DNA of 64,000 bases from Rhodococcus sp. IEGM 1379 (GTDB lineage: Bacteria; Actinomycetota; Actinomycetes; Mycobacteriales; Mycobacteriaceae): contig NZ_JASHKR010000017.1 of NCBI RefSeq assembly GCF_030056815.1, forward strand, positions 1 through 64,000. Direction: 5' to 3'. A program made the translations under genes and the position numbers. Position 1 is the stretch's first letter, and each line of letters opens with the position of its first letter. A model generated the notes under the pieces. It was not told the DNA's origin, ran no database searches, and saw only the letters and a program-made list of their open reading frames with translations. Below are positions 35,729 through 43,791 of this stretch, piece by piece.

Positions 35729-37204
35729 CTATTTGCCGTTTACCGGCAGGCGGCGTTTGCGCTTGAGGACCATCGGACGGCGCAGTGAGTCCACTCGAAG
35801 CAGGATGCGCGGGCGGCGGAGCGTACGGGCCACCCATTCCCCGAGCGTGACGCCCGCAGCCAACGCGCAGCCGATGCCGAACGCCGACAACAGCGCAGTC
35901 AGGCCAACCACTACCTGATCGTCCAGTAACGAGTACAGGCCTTTGTACAGCGCCAGGCCGGGAAGCAGCGGAGTGATGCCGGCAACCGCTACGACCAGCG
36001 GCGGTGTCAACGCCCGGCGGGCCATCAAACCGCCGGCGAGTCCGACGACGGTAGCGGCGATTGCCGCAGCGATCACGGGACCGACATCGAGCGTCTGCAC
36101 GAACACGGACACACCACTGCCCGCCGCGCCGCCGAGGAACGCGGCTGTCAGGGCCCTCTTCTCTGCGTAGCAAGCCAAGGCATAGAACACGGACGCAAAA
36201 GCGCCCGAGAACATCAGCACGGGCAGTTGGGTAATCGGGAGAGCTTCGACGTTGATCGGGGGAAGGGTCGAGCCGAGCAATCCGGTGACTCGCAGCGAAA
36301 TGGCGACACCGGCGATGATGCCGCCGGTCATCATCACAACCTCGAAGAAGCGTGCAACCGCGGTGATGGGTGCGCCCATGATGGCGTCCTGTACCGAGCC
36401 CACCAACGACAGCCCCGACAGCAGAACCACCACCCCGGCCGCGATGACCAACGACGGTCTGATGATGATGCCCAACTGTTCCTGGAAGGTATACAGGGTG
36501 GCGGCCGGCGCAGCGGCAATCAAACCGCCCATCACCTGTTGAAAGAAGAACGGCAATCCGAAACGGTTCAGAACTCGATTGACTCGGTCGATCACCATCG
36601 TCGTCAGGAACGCCACCGTGGCAACCAGGAGTCCGCCGCCGAGGAGCACGGATACCGATGCCGCCATGGCTGCCCACGCCAGCGTCGCGGTCCAGCGACT
36701 GTACGGGTGCGGTGCGGTCGTGATCGCAGTCAGGGCGTCGTGCGCCTGGCCGGGGGTGATGGCTTCGCGTCGAATACGGCGGGTCAGACGATCCACTGCA
36801 GCAAGACGAGTGAAGTCCATCGAGCGGTAATGCACGATTCGCATCGTGCTTGCCGGTGGCCGCGTCGGACCGCGATACGCGGACAGGACTATCGAGTTGT
36901 ACGTGACATCGACATCGCATTGGGCCAGGCCGTACGTCGCTGCAATGAACTGGACTTGCTCGGCGGTATCCATTGCCGCAGTTCCGGATGCGAGGAGTAC
37001 CTCACCGACCCGCACCGCCAGATCGAGGACTTCTGCGACGACGGCGTCGTCGGTCAGGTCGATCGGTTGTAGCGGTGCGGGTGCAGAGGTGACAGTGTCG
37101 ACAGTTGCCTGGCGGTGACCGGTCAATCGGGTAAGGGCTTCGGTGAGTTTGGACATCAGGGGCGGCGGACTGCTCGCCGACTCCGGGGGGTGCACATGGG
37201 GCAT
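35729..37204 (-). CDS. thrE: Threonine/serine exporter family protein (ThrE-like)
   Basis: Membrane protein of up to 491 residues, close to the 489 of Corynebacterium ThrE. The N-terminal DUF1212 soluble part (about 45-170, with GTAAMDTAEQVQF, TYNSIVLSAYRGP) is followed by about ten hydrophobic helices, and the C-terminus is highly basic (LRRPMVLKRKRRLPVNGK). It is expected to export threonine and serine using the proton gradient. The ATG at 37204 is listed; an ATG at 37156 (MSKLTEALTRL) is a reasonable alternative. Confidence 0.88.
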   Translation of the reverse strand: MPHVHPPESASSPPPLMSKLTEALTRLTGHRQATVDTVTSAPAPLQPIDLTDDAVVAEVLDLAVRVGEVLLASGTAAMDTAEQVQFIAATYGLAQCDVDVTYNSIVLSAYRGPTRPPASTMRIVHYRSMDFTRLAAVDRLTRRIRREAITPGQAHDALTAITTAPHPYSRWTATLAWAAMAASVSVLLGGGLLVATVAFLTTMVIDRVNRVLNRFGLPFFFQQVMGGLIAAAPAATLYTFQEQLGIIIRPSLVIAAGVVVLLSGLSLVGSVQDAIMGAPITAVARFFEVVMMTGGIIAGVAISLRVTGLLGSTLPPINVEALPITQLPVLMFSGAFASVFYALACYAEKRALTAAFLGGAAGSGVSVFVQTLDVGPVIAAAIAATVVGLAGGLMARRALTPPLVVAVAGITPLLPGLALYKGLYSLLDDQVVVGLTALLSAFGIGCALAAGVTLGEWVARTLRRPRILLRVDSLRRPMVLKRKRRLPVNGK

Positions 37205-37295
37205 ACGGTATCTAATGTGACCCGGGCGCGGCCACTGAGATGGCTTGGATATGATGGCTCCGCAAAGTTAGTTCGCGGCGACGCATCTGATTTTC

Positions 37296-37370
37296 GCCTC
37301 CTTAGCTCAGTGGTAGAGCACTCGCCTTGTAAGCGAAAGGTCGTCGGTTCAATCCCGACAGGAGGCTCCA
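37296..37370 (+). tRNA. tRNA-Thr (anticodon TGT)
   Basis: Cloverleaf with acceptor stem GCCTCCT/AGGAGGC, D-loop AGCTCAGTGGTAGAGC, anticodon loop CTTGTAA (anticodon at 37328-37330, reading ACA), T-arm GTCGGTTCAATCCCGAC and encoded CCA at 37368-37370. The anticodon stem has one mismatch at its outer pair. Confidence 0.93.
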
Positions 37371-37374
37371 GCGA

Positions 37375-37418
37375 AGAGGGCATTCACCCGGCAGTGAGCC
37401 GGGAGGGTGCTCTCTTTT
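37375..37418 (+). terminator. Terminator after tRNA-Thr
   Basis: Interrupted stem AGAGGGCA...CCCGGC/GCCGGG...TGCTCTCT followed by TTTTA, five bases after the tRNA. Confidence 0.75.
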
Positions 37419-37539
37419 ATGTAGGGAGAGTGCGAGGGTCATCGGTTCGAAGGTCCGGATCGCAGAGTGAAAGGCCGCCGGTTGCCTGAGCATCCGACGG
37501 CCTTTCCGAACCCTCTGGAAGGATGATTCGAATCCGATT

Positions 37540-38343
37540 CTAGTTGCCGGCCGGCCGAGAGTCGCGAATTTCGGACCCGGCGTGGCCGACGCCGACAGCG
37601 GCAGCGATGTGCTGCTGCGCAATCACGCGAAGTTTGATGTTGCTCTTCTGTGATTCCTGAATGAGGATCGAGAAGGCATGATCGGCATCGACGTGTCGAG
37701 TGCCCATGATGATGCCCTTGGCTTGATCTATGATTCCGCGGGATTCGAGGGCGAGTTCGAGGTCTGCCACGCGTTTTCCGACCAGAGCCAGACGCTGTGA
37801 ATTGTGCAGGGCGTATGCCGATGCGATGGCGAAGAGTTGGACCAGCGCGACGTCGGTTCCGGTGAATCCGCGGTTGTCGCGGCTGTACAGGTTCAGTGTT
37901 CCGAGGGAGCCGTTATGGCCGGGTAGAGGTACTGACAGGAAGCTCGAGATTCCGAAAGTTCTTGCTGCACTGAAAAATTGTGGCCACCGAATGCTGGCTT
38001 CGTCGGAATGCGCATGCACGACAGCTGTCGAGTTCGCGGATACCAGCGCAGGCCCGGTGCGGAGTTTGAATTGAATTGCGTCAACGGTATGGACGAGGCG
38101 ATCGGTGGCCGCGATGGTGTGGTGAACGGAATCGGATTCGACGACGGTGATACCGGCCATGTGCGCGTCGTCGACCAGCTCGACAGCGTGTTTACAGAGT
38201 TGATCGAGGAAGTGTGCGGGGGGATCGAGTTGCGAATACAGGGACCGCAATGCTTCGGACGTAGCCTCCAACTTGGCTGGGGAAGCGAAATATTTTGTGC
38301 TGAAAGGTATCCCAATGTTTCGACCGGCGTCCTGAGGCATCAT
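37540..38343 (-). CDS. GAF-ANTAR regulator
   Basis: Cytoplasmic regulator of about 267 residues. A GAF-type sensor domain (about 30-185, with AGITVVESDSVHHTIAATD and LNLYSRDNRGFTGTD) is joined to a C-terminal ANTAR RNA-binding domain (LELALESRGIIDQAKGIIMG, then DADHAFSILIQESQKSN). ANTAR proteins bind paired hairpins in nascent mRNA and prevent termination. The start is uncertain: ATGs at 38340/38343 have GGAAAGG about ten bases upstream, while an in-frame ATG at 38394 would add 17 residues. The target is not evident; no obvious double-hairpin lies next to it. Confidence 0.87.
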   Translation of the reverse strand: MMPQDAGRNIGIPFSTKYFASPAKLEATSEALRSLYSQLDPPAHFLDQLCKHAVELVDDAHMAGITVVESDSVHHTIAATDRLVHTVDAIQFKLRTGPALVSANSTAVVHAHSDEASIRWPQFFSAARTFGISSFLSVPLPGHNGSLGTLNLYSRDNRGFTGTDVALVQLFAIASAYALHNSQRLALVGKRVADLELALESRGIIDQAKGIIMGTRHVDADHAFSILIQESQKSNIKLRVIAQQHIAAAVGVGHAGSEIRDSRPAGN

Positions 38344-38394
38344 CGACTGGCTTACCTTTCCTTTCGTCCCGGCACGTGCGGGCCATTTGTCCAT

Positions 38395-38696
38395 TGTGCA
38401 CTGAAATAGCTGTCACGCGGTATGTTTTTCGCGGAAGGGGTGGATTGTGGCCGAATCGGTTTCTATTGTTATCAATCGTCGGCGCTGTATCGCAATTGTT
38501 ATGTTTGGCCGTGCATCACAATGGGTAAGCAGCTTAGCTGTGCTAAATCTGTTGGGCGCCAACATGTGACGGCCAACGATGTGACTGCGGTGCAAGATTT
38601 CTCGGCAACTGCACGAACGTTGCCGATATGGCCTATTCTCAGCGCCAGCGCACAATCTTGTACGTCTAACCCGAAGACAGTAAAGGGGATACGACA
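38395..38696. other. AT-richer non-coding stretch
   Basis: About 300 bases of lower G+C between the GAF-ANTAR gene and the 36-residue peptide gene. No protein-like frame was found. It probably contains both divergent promoters. AAAGGGGAT at its end is the ribosome site for the small peptide. Confidence 0.5.
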
Positions 38697-38807
38697 ATGA
38701 ACGGATTAATTGCCGCTCTGAACAGTGGTTTCACGCTTGGCCTCGCGAACACGATCTTGACTTTCGGTGGAATCATCATCAATCTCAATATCGTGATCAA
38801 CAACTGA
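38697..38807 (+). CDS. 36-residue uncharged hydrophobic peptide
   Basis: Short gene with AAAGGGG seven bases before the ATG. The product runs MNGLIAALNSGFTLGLANTI and then LTFGGIIINLNIVINN. It has no Lys, Arg, His, Asp or Glu, is rich in Ile/Leu/Gly/Asn, and would form one membrane-spanning helix or an assembling strand structure. It may be a small membrane protein, a channel-forming wall peptide (Corynebacteriales have porins of about 45-60 residues) or a toxin-like peptide. I do not recognise a family. The clean ribosome site and biased composition support it as real. Confidence 0.6.
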   Translation: MNGLIAALNSGFTLGLANTILTFGGIIINLNIVINN

Positions 38808-38825
38808 TCTCACGGGTTGGATCTG

Positions 38826-39641
38826 TTATGCGGACTCGATCGGCAGGTCGGTTCCTGGGCGTTCACTCTTTCCCTTGAGCCACCGATTGGGGAGTTTGCT
38901 GGCGAGCTCGCCGAGGGGACCTACTGCCGCGCTGAGTATTTCGACGGTTTCCTGAAGTATCTCGATGCTTGCACTCATGCGTTCGAGGTTGGGTGCCAAT
39001 GAGGTCAAGGTGTCGGAGAGTGCAACGATCTGGTCGAGAGGGCCGCCTTCGGCGATGAGTCGTTCGAATGCGCCGTTCTCGGCGAGCAGGGTCTCGAGAA
39101 TTCCGTTTTCTGCGAGTGCGCGATCGATGACGCCGTCCTTGGCCGTCAAGCGTTCGACCGCGCCGTCTTGCGCAGTCAGTCTCTCGAGTGGTCCGTCTTC
39201 GGCCATCATTCGATCGAGGAGTCCGCCTGGTGCGAGAAGGCGTTCCAACGCTCCGTCCTCGGCGAGTACTCGATCCAGTGGGCCACCGGGCGCGAGAACG
39301 CGTTCGAGTGGACCGCCGGGTGCGAGAAGGCGTTCGAGTGTGCCGTCGGGAGCGGTTAACTTGTCGACCGGACCGCCTGGTGCCAAGAGTCGGTCGAGCG
39401 GTCCACCGGCGGCGAGTGCCTGACCGATCGGCCGATCATCCGCAGTCAGCGAGGACAGTTGCTGAATCATCTGCAGGGGGCCGCTGGGACTGGCCAAAGA
39501 CGCTGCGCCGACCGTGGCCGCACCAGGGTTGGTGACGACCATCCGCATTGTTGTCACCGTAAGTTCGGCAATACCCAGGCTAATTTTTGTAGCAGCGATA
39601 CCCGCCCGTAACGGGAGCGTGAGTATCTCGGCCAGTTTCAT
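38826..39641 (-). CDS. Decapeptide-repeat protein
   Basis: Protein of 271 residues with an amphipathic N-terminus (MKLAEILTLPLRAGIAATK). The centre holds about thirteen tandem ten-residue repeats, consensus G-G/D-x-h-D/E-R-h-h-A-P/E, for example GGPLERVLAP GGPLDRVLAE. A helical C-terminus ends in Lys/Glu-rich residues. Such short-period repeats suggest a solenoid or extended rod. No signal peptide is clear, though the first 60 residues could associate with a membrane. Function is unknown. It converges on the 36-residue peptide gene with 18 bases between stops. Confidence 0.8.
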   Translation of the reverse strand: MKLAEILTLPLRAGIAATKISLGIAELTVTTMRMVVTNPGAATVGAASLASPSGPLQMIQQLSSLTADDRPIGQALAAGGPLDRLLAPGGPVDKLTAPDGTLERLLAPGGPLERVLAPGGPLDRVLAEDGALERLLAPGGLLDRMMAEDGPLERLTAQDGAVERLTAKDGVIDRALAENGILETLLAENGAFERLIAEGGPLDQIVALSDTLTSLAPNLERMSASIEILQETVEILSAAVGPLGELASKLPNRWLKGKSERPGTDLPIESA

Positions 39642-39677
39642 CGATTAACTGTAACCGGTAACACACAAATACTGGAG

Positions 39678-39992
39678 CTAGTGCAGAACCTTCAGTCCGA
39701 CCACTGCGCCGATGATGACGAGGATCAACAGAACCTTCATGATCGAGGACGACTCGGTGCCGGTCAGCATCGCGTAACCGACGGTCAATGAGGCGCCGAT
39801 GCCGACCCAGACGGCATACGCCGTGCCGATCGGCAGCGTGCGCATGGCATATGCGAGTCCGGCCATGCTGACGATGAGACCCAGGACAAACACCACAGTG
39901 GGTGCCAGCTTGCTGAATCCTTCGGACTTTCCCAGTGCGGTCGCCCACACGGCTTCGAACAAACCGGAAATGACGAGAACGATCCAAGCCAT
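39678..39992 (-). CDS. sugE: SMR-family guanidinium exporter (SugE/Gdx)
   Basis: Small multidrug resistance-type protein, 104 residues, four helices. The key membrane Glu (SGLFEAVWATALG) and the Gdx-type signature YAVWVGIGASLTVGYAML are present. SugE/Gdx proteins exchange guanidinium for protons and protect against guanidine stress. The identification is reinforced by the guanidine-III riboswitch directly upstream, with GAGGAG between riboswitch and ATG. Confidence 0.93.
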   Translation of the reverse strand: MAWIVLVISGLFEAVWATALGKSEGFSKLAPTVVFVLGLIVSMAGLAYAMRTLPIGTAYAVWVGIGASLTVGYAMLTGTESSSIMKVLLILVIIGAVVGLKVLH

Positions 39993-40007
39993 GACAAAAA
40001 ACTCCTC

Positions 40008-40049
40008 GGCACCGTCTTTTCGCTGGCCGGGTACGGTGCGCTCGTCCGG
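40008..40049 (-). ncRNA. Guanidine-III riboswitch (ykkC-III)
   Basis: Forty-two bases on the minus strand starting CCGGACGAG, with CCGTACCCGG in the middle and AAAAGACGGTGCC at the end. This is the compact pseudoknot of guanidine-III riboswitches. Stem CCGG pairs with CCGG, and GCACCGT pairs with ACGGTGC, with covarying pairs relative to the Thermobifida fusca example as I recall it. It ends directly before the ribosome site GAGGAG (40002-40007) of sugE, so ligand binding should act on translation initiation. Confidence 0.87.
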
Positions 40050-40198
40050 ATGTCATTCTCGACGTTCCTCCACGATAGCAACAGAGCTTGCCTTGTCAGT
40101 CGATGCAAGTGGTCAGATCGGTCATCCTGGGCTGTGCTCACAGGAACCTCCCAGGGAATGCACAGTGTGAATCCAGTGGGAGGGGAGAAGATGGTCTT

Positions 40199-40906
40199 GT
40201 GACCGACAAGACCGTTGAAGCCAGAATTCTCGTCGTCGACGATGAACCCACCATCGTGGAGTTGCTCTCCGTGAGCCTTCGCTTTCAAGGATTCGAGGTA
40301 GCCACAGCATCGGGTGGCGCCGAGGGGCTCGATGTGGCGCGGGGGTTCCGCCCCGACGCCATAATTCTGGACGTGATGATGCCGGGAATGGACGGCTTCG
40401 GTCTGCTCCGCCGCCTACGCGCGGACGGTGTCGACGCTCCGGTCCTCTTTCTCACGGCGAAGGACGCCCTTGACGACAAGATCACCGGACTCACACTCGG
40501 TGCTGACGACTATGTGACCAAGCCTTTCAGTCTCGAAGAGGTAGTGACCAGACTGCGGGTAATCCTGCGCCGGGCAGGACGGGGCGTCGCGCCGCAGCAG
40601 TCGGCTCGGGTGAAATTCGCAGACATCGAACTCGACGACGATACGCGCGAGGTGTGGAAGAGCGGCGAACTTGTGTCGCTCTCACCGACCGAGTTCACAC
40701 TGCTGCGGTACTTCATGGTCAATGCCGGCACGGTACTGAGCAAGCCGCGCATCCTCGATCATGTCTGGAACTACGACTTCGGTGGTGAGGTCGGTGTGGT
40801 CGAGTCTTACGTTTCCTACCTACGACGAAAAGTCGATACCGGCGAGACTCCGTTGATTCATACCTTGCGCGGCGTCGGTTACGTGATGCGCGAACCTAGG
40901 CAATGA
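40199..40906 (+). CDS. phoP: OmpR-family response regulator PhoP
   Basis: DNA-binding response regulator of 235 residues, GTG start. The receiver domain has DD (VVDDEPTIVELLSVSL), the phospho-Asp in ILDVMMPGMDGFG and the Lys in DDYVTKPFSLEEVV; the C-terminal winged helix contains LSPTEFTLLRYF and ESYVSYLRRKVDTGE. Long stretches read like M. tuberculosis PhoP, a regulator of envelope lipids and acid response. The frame is open upstream, but GGGGAGAAG fits the GTG at 40199 best. It overlaps phoR by ATGA. Confidence 0.93.
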   Translation: MTDKTVEARILVVDDEPTIVELLSVSLRFQGFEVATASGGAEGLDVARGFRPDAIILDVMMPGMDGFGLLRRLRADGVDAPVLFLTAKDALDDKITGLTLGADDYVTKPFSLEEVVTRLRVILRRAGRGVAPQQSARVKFADIELDDDTREVWKSGELVSLSPTEFTLLRYFMVNAGTVLSKPRILDHVWNYDFGGEVGVVESYVSYLRRKVDTGETPLIHTLRGVGYVMREPRQ

Positions 40907-42357
40907 CCACGAACTCGCAATCCGAAAAGTCCTCTTCGAGAAGGCTTTCCCGATTGCATGGGCTATCGCTCCGATTCACGCTCGTAGCCGCCCTGCTGGT
41001 ATTGGCTGGTCTCGGCTTGCTTGCGTCGGGAGTTGCGGTTACGTCGGCGCTCGAGAACTCGTTGACGCAACGCACCGACAAGACGCTGTACGAGGCCATC
41101 GACGGTTGGGCGAGGCCCCATTCGCGAGATGTCCAGCCCCCCAGCGATGTCGGGCCGAATACCAGACCGCCGAGTCCGTTCTTCGTTCGAACGGTAACCG
41201 CTGACGGACGCGTCATCGTTCTCAACGATCAACCGTCGACGCGGACGGAACCCGATTTGTCCGTCGACGCGACAAACGGTCCCGTTACTACCGGGTCGAA
41301 CGACGGTTCCGATGTGCAGTGGCGTGTGCTGACAATCGTGAGAGACGGAACGACCACAACAATTGCGGTACGCCTCACGGATATCGAGCAAACCGTCGAC
41401 GATTTGATCAGACTGCAATTCGGCATCGGCATCGTGGTGTTGCTCGTGCTCGGCGGGGGTGCTTACTTTGTAGTCGGTCGGAGTCTGCGACCGCTTGTGG
41501 AGGTCGAGGAAACTGCCGCAGCTATCGCCGCCGGCGATCTGCATCGTCGCGTTCCAGAATGGGACGATCGTACAGAAGTTGGACGATTGTCCCTGGCGCT
41601 CAACGGAATGCTGACTCAAATCCAGAGCGCATTCTCCTCGACGGAGGCTTCGGAGGAATCAGCGAGACGATCGGAAGAGAGGATGCGTCGTTTTGTCGGT
41701 GATGCCAGCCACGAGCTACGAACCCCGCTGACCACGATTCGCGGATTCGCGGAGTTGTATCGCCAAGGAGCTATGACGGACACGGCAACGCTGATGAATC
41801 GCATCGAAGGTGAGGCGTCGCGGATGGGTCTGCTGGTCGAAGACCTCTTGATGCTCGCCAGGCTCGACGAGCAGCGGCCACTCGCGATGAGGCAGGTGGA
41901 TCTCCTTGCCGTTGCAGCAGATTCGGTTCAGGCTGCCCGAGCGATTGCGCCGGACAGAACGGTCACGTTGCAGATGACCGGAGGCCCAGGCACCCCTGAA
42001 GTGATCGGTGACGAAGCACGACTTCGGCAGATCGTCGCAAACCTTGTCGGCAACGCAATCAAACACACACCACCGGATGCCGAGATCACCATCCGATTGG
42101 GCACAACCGAAAGCAATGCCGTGATCGAAGTTTCGGATACCGGACATGGTTTGAGCGAGGAAGATGCTTCCCGAATCTTCGAGAGATTCTATCGGGCAGA
42201 CACGTCTCGCACACGAGAGACCGGCGGAGCAGGTCTAGGGTTGTCCATCGTGTCGGCGTTGGTTGCGGCTCATCAGGGAACGGTAACCGTGACGAGTAGA
42301 CCCGGAGATGGAGCGACCTTCCGCGTCGAACTGCCACGCGACGGGCATGACGATTGA
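40903..42357 (+). CDS. phoR: Sensor histidine kinase PhoR
   Basis: Membrane sensor kinase, 484 residues. Two helices (about 26-48 and 165-187) flank a periplasmic sensor domain, then HAMP, the H-box DASHELRTPLTTIRGFAELY and an ATPase domain with NLVGNAIKHTP (N), DTGHGL (G1) and GGAGLGLSIV (G2). Coupled to phoP by overlapping start and stop. It should phosphorylate PhoP; the stimulus in rhodococci is not evident from sequence. Confidence 0.93.
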   Translation: MTTNSQSEKSSSRRLSRLHGLSLRFTLVAALLVLAGLGLLASGVAVTSALENSLTQRTDKTLYEAIDGWARPHSRDVQPPSDVGPNTRPPSPFFVRTVTADGRVIVLNDQPSTRTEPDLSVDATNGPVTTGSNDGSDVQWRVLTIVRDGTTTTIAVRLTDIEQTVDDLIRLQFGIGIVVLLVLGGGAYFVVGRSLRPLVEVEETAAAIAAGDLHRRVPEWDDRTEVGRLSLALNGMLTQIQSAFSSTEASEESARRSEERMRRFVGDASHELRTPLTTIRGFAELYRQGAMTDTATLMNRIEGEASRMGLLVEDLLMLARLDEQRPLAMRQVDLLAVAADSVQAARAIAPDRTVTLQMTGGPGTPEVIGDEARLRQIVANLVGNAIKHTPPDAEITIRLGTTESNAVIEVSDTGHGLSEEDASRIFERFYRADTSRTRETGGAGLGLSIVSALVAAHQGTVTVTSRPGDGATFRVELPRDGHDD

Positions 42358-42424
42358 TCAGTTCATCGCCGGAAAGATCGTGGGTTACTTGTCAGTAGTG
42401 CGGCGAACTTCCGGCGACGAAACT

Positions 42425-43060
42425 TCAGGCTGCGTAGGAATCGAGTCGGGTTCGAACAATTGTATCGATGTCGTTGCGGCGCTTGTCCGACACCACACCG
42501 GCAAGAAGCAACGCAAATAGTTCGTCGACGCGTTCGTCGAGGTCTGCTCGTCGGGTCAAGACATTCGAGATTAGTTGCACACCCATGAAAGTTGACGTGA
42601 TGACGCGACCCATCGCTTCCGGAGTGATCTCGGCGCGGATGTCACCTTGGCGTTGAGCGATTTCCGAAAGTCGTTGCAGTTCTCGAATCCAGCTGAGATA
42701 CGGATCGAGTTGCCTGTCAGTCGCGTTGAGTTCCAGAGTGAGTCGAATGCCGGCGCGTACTACAGGATCGGAGGTCAACTGCCGAGCAATTTCGTTGCAG
42801 ACCATGATGACCTGCTCCAATGCCGGCGCTCCCGTGGCGGCCACGTCGGTGAACGATGCGAGAGATATCCGATGCTGCTCTTCGATGATGGCCTGAGCCA
42901 AGTCATCTTTGGAAGAGAAATGAAAGTAGACCGCGCCCTTGGTCATCCGTGATGCCGACACGATGTCGTTCATGCTGGTGCTGCCGTATCCAGTAATTTC
43001 GAACCGGTCAGCCGCACCACGGAGAATCTGTTGGCGACTGATTTTGGCACGTTCCTGCAT
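42425..43060 (-). CDS. TetR-family regulator resembling gamma-butyrolactone receptors
   Basis: TetR-type repressor of 211 residues with an N-terminal helix-turn-helix (SRQQILRGAADRFEITGYGSTSMNDIV...TKGAVYFHFSSKDDLAQAI). The ligand domain carries LTSDPVVRAGIRLTLE, a segment characteristic of ArpA/ScbR-type autoregulator receptors as I know them. This suggests a signalling-molecule ligand instead of a drug. No butenolide synthase (AfsA) gene is in the window. It converges on phoR with 67 bases between. Confidence 0.85.
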   Translation of the reverse strand: MQERAKISRQQILRGAADRFEITGYGSTSMNDIVSASRMTKGAVYFHFSSKDDLAQAIIEEQHRISLASFTDVAATGAPALEQVIMVCNEIARQLTSDPVVRAGIRLTLELNATDRQLDPYLSWIRELQRLSEIAQRQGDIRAEITPEAMGRVITSTFMGVQLISNVLTRRADLDERVDELFALLLAGVVSDKRRNDIDTIVRTRLDSYAA

Positions 43061-43273
43061 TTGGTTCCGTTTCCTCCGAGTGATCCCCGACTGATGTGCC
43101 CGTTGGGCCTTGGGTCCTTCGACCAGTGCCCAACGGTAGCAGCGAAACTCGTTGTTGTGCGACGGCCAAAACGGACTGTTCGGAATGTGGAATAGCAGGT
43201 CAGGGTCGGTGAGCGAGACAAAATGGACCGTCGCGACTTCGGAGAGATTGCGACGGGCGTTCTCAGCTAACCG

Positions 43274-43702
43274 TCAGCGCGTCGAGACTTTGCTCGCGTG
43301 ACCGAGTTCCCCGAGCGCAGCCTTGAGTCGTGATTGTGCGTCTTCGAGCGACTCGGCAGTCGGCGAGGGATCCGCGCCACTGATGTCGAAATTGCCCATG
43401 TCGTAAGCCGGAAAAACATGGACATGCAGATGCGGGACTTCCAACCCGGCGATCAGAAGTCCCGCGCGGGGCGCATCGAAAGCTTTGCGCACGGCCTGCC
43501 CCATCGTGCGGGCAACCGAGGTGACTTTGGCGAAGAGTTCAGGATCGACGTCCTGCCACTGATCAACCTCGGCGCGCGGAACCACCAGTACGTGGCCCTG
43601 CGTGACCGGAGCGATCGTGAGAAAGGCCACGACGTCGTCGTCTTCCCACACGAAACGTCCTGGTAGATCTCCGTTGATTATGGCGCTGAAGACTGAAGGC
43701 AT
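43274..43702 (-). CDS. HIT family nucleotide-binding hydrolase
   Basis: Histidine-triad protein of 142 residues. The catalytic motif is [11 protein letters not shown], and [17 protein letters not shown] is the usual N-terminal substrate loop. The ATG at 43702 ([15 protein letters not shown]) is chosen; a longer frame overlaps the divergent glycosyltransferase. The C-terminal 30 residues are an extension relative to minimal HinT. Hydrolysis of AMP-lysine or dinucleoside polyphosphates is typical of the family. Confidence 0.9.
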   Translation of the reverse strand: MPSVFSAIINGDLPGRFVWEDDDVVAFLTIAPVTQGHVLVVPRAEVDQWQDVDPELFAKVTSVARTMGQAVRKAFDAPRAGLLIAGLEVPHLHVHVFPAYDMGNFDISGADPSPTAESLEDAQSRLKAALGELGHASKVSTR

Positions 43703-43791
43703 ACCTCGAAGGTTATCCCGCACAGTGGTTGCCAGGAAACTCCCAGGCTGTATCCAGAGTGGCCGAAGCCTGTCAGTCAATCCTGGGACGC

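Noticed and set aside
35424-36920. Minus-strand open frame of 498 codons in a second frame over the ThrE-like gene
   Set aside because: Arg/Pro/Cys-rich translation without family features; ThrE-like membrane helices are in the correct frame.
38965-39423. Plus-strand frame rich in Ser/Pro/Arg opposite the decapeptide-repeat gene, and CRISPR-like 30-base periodicity
   Set aside because: The periodicity comes from the protein repeats on the minus strand; units vary like codons, there are no unique spacers and no cas genes.
42365-42424. Inverted repeat with arms like TCGCCGGAA/TTCCGGCGA between phoR and the TetR gene as a terminator
   Set aside because: The loop is about 40 bases and there is no T-run, so it is too weak to list as a feature.
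43090-43270. Short frames between the TetR and HIT genes
   Set aside because: No start with a ribosome site and no protein-like character; treated as promoter and spacer DNA.
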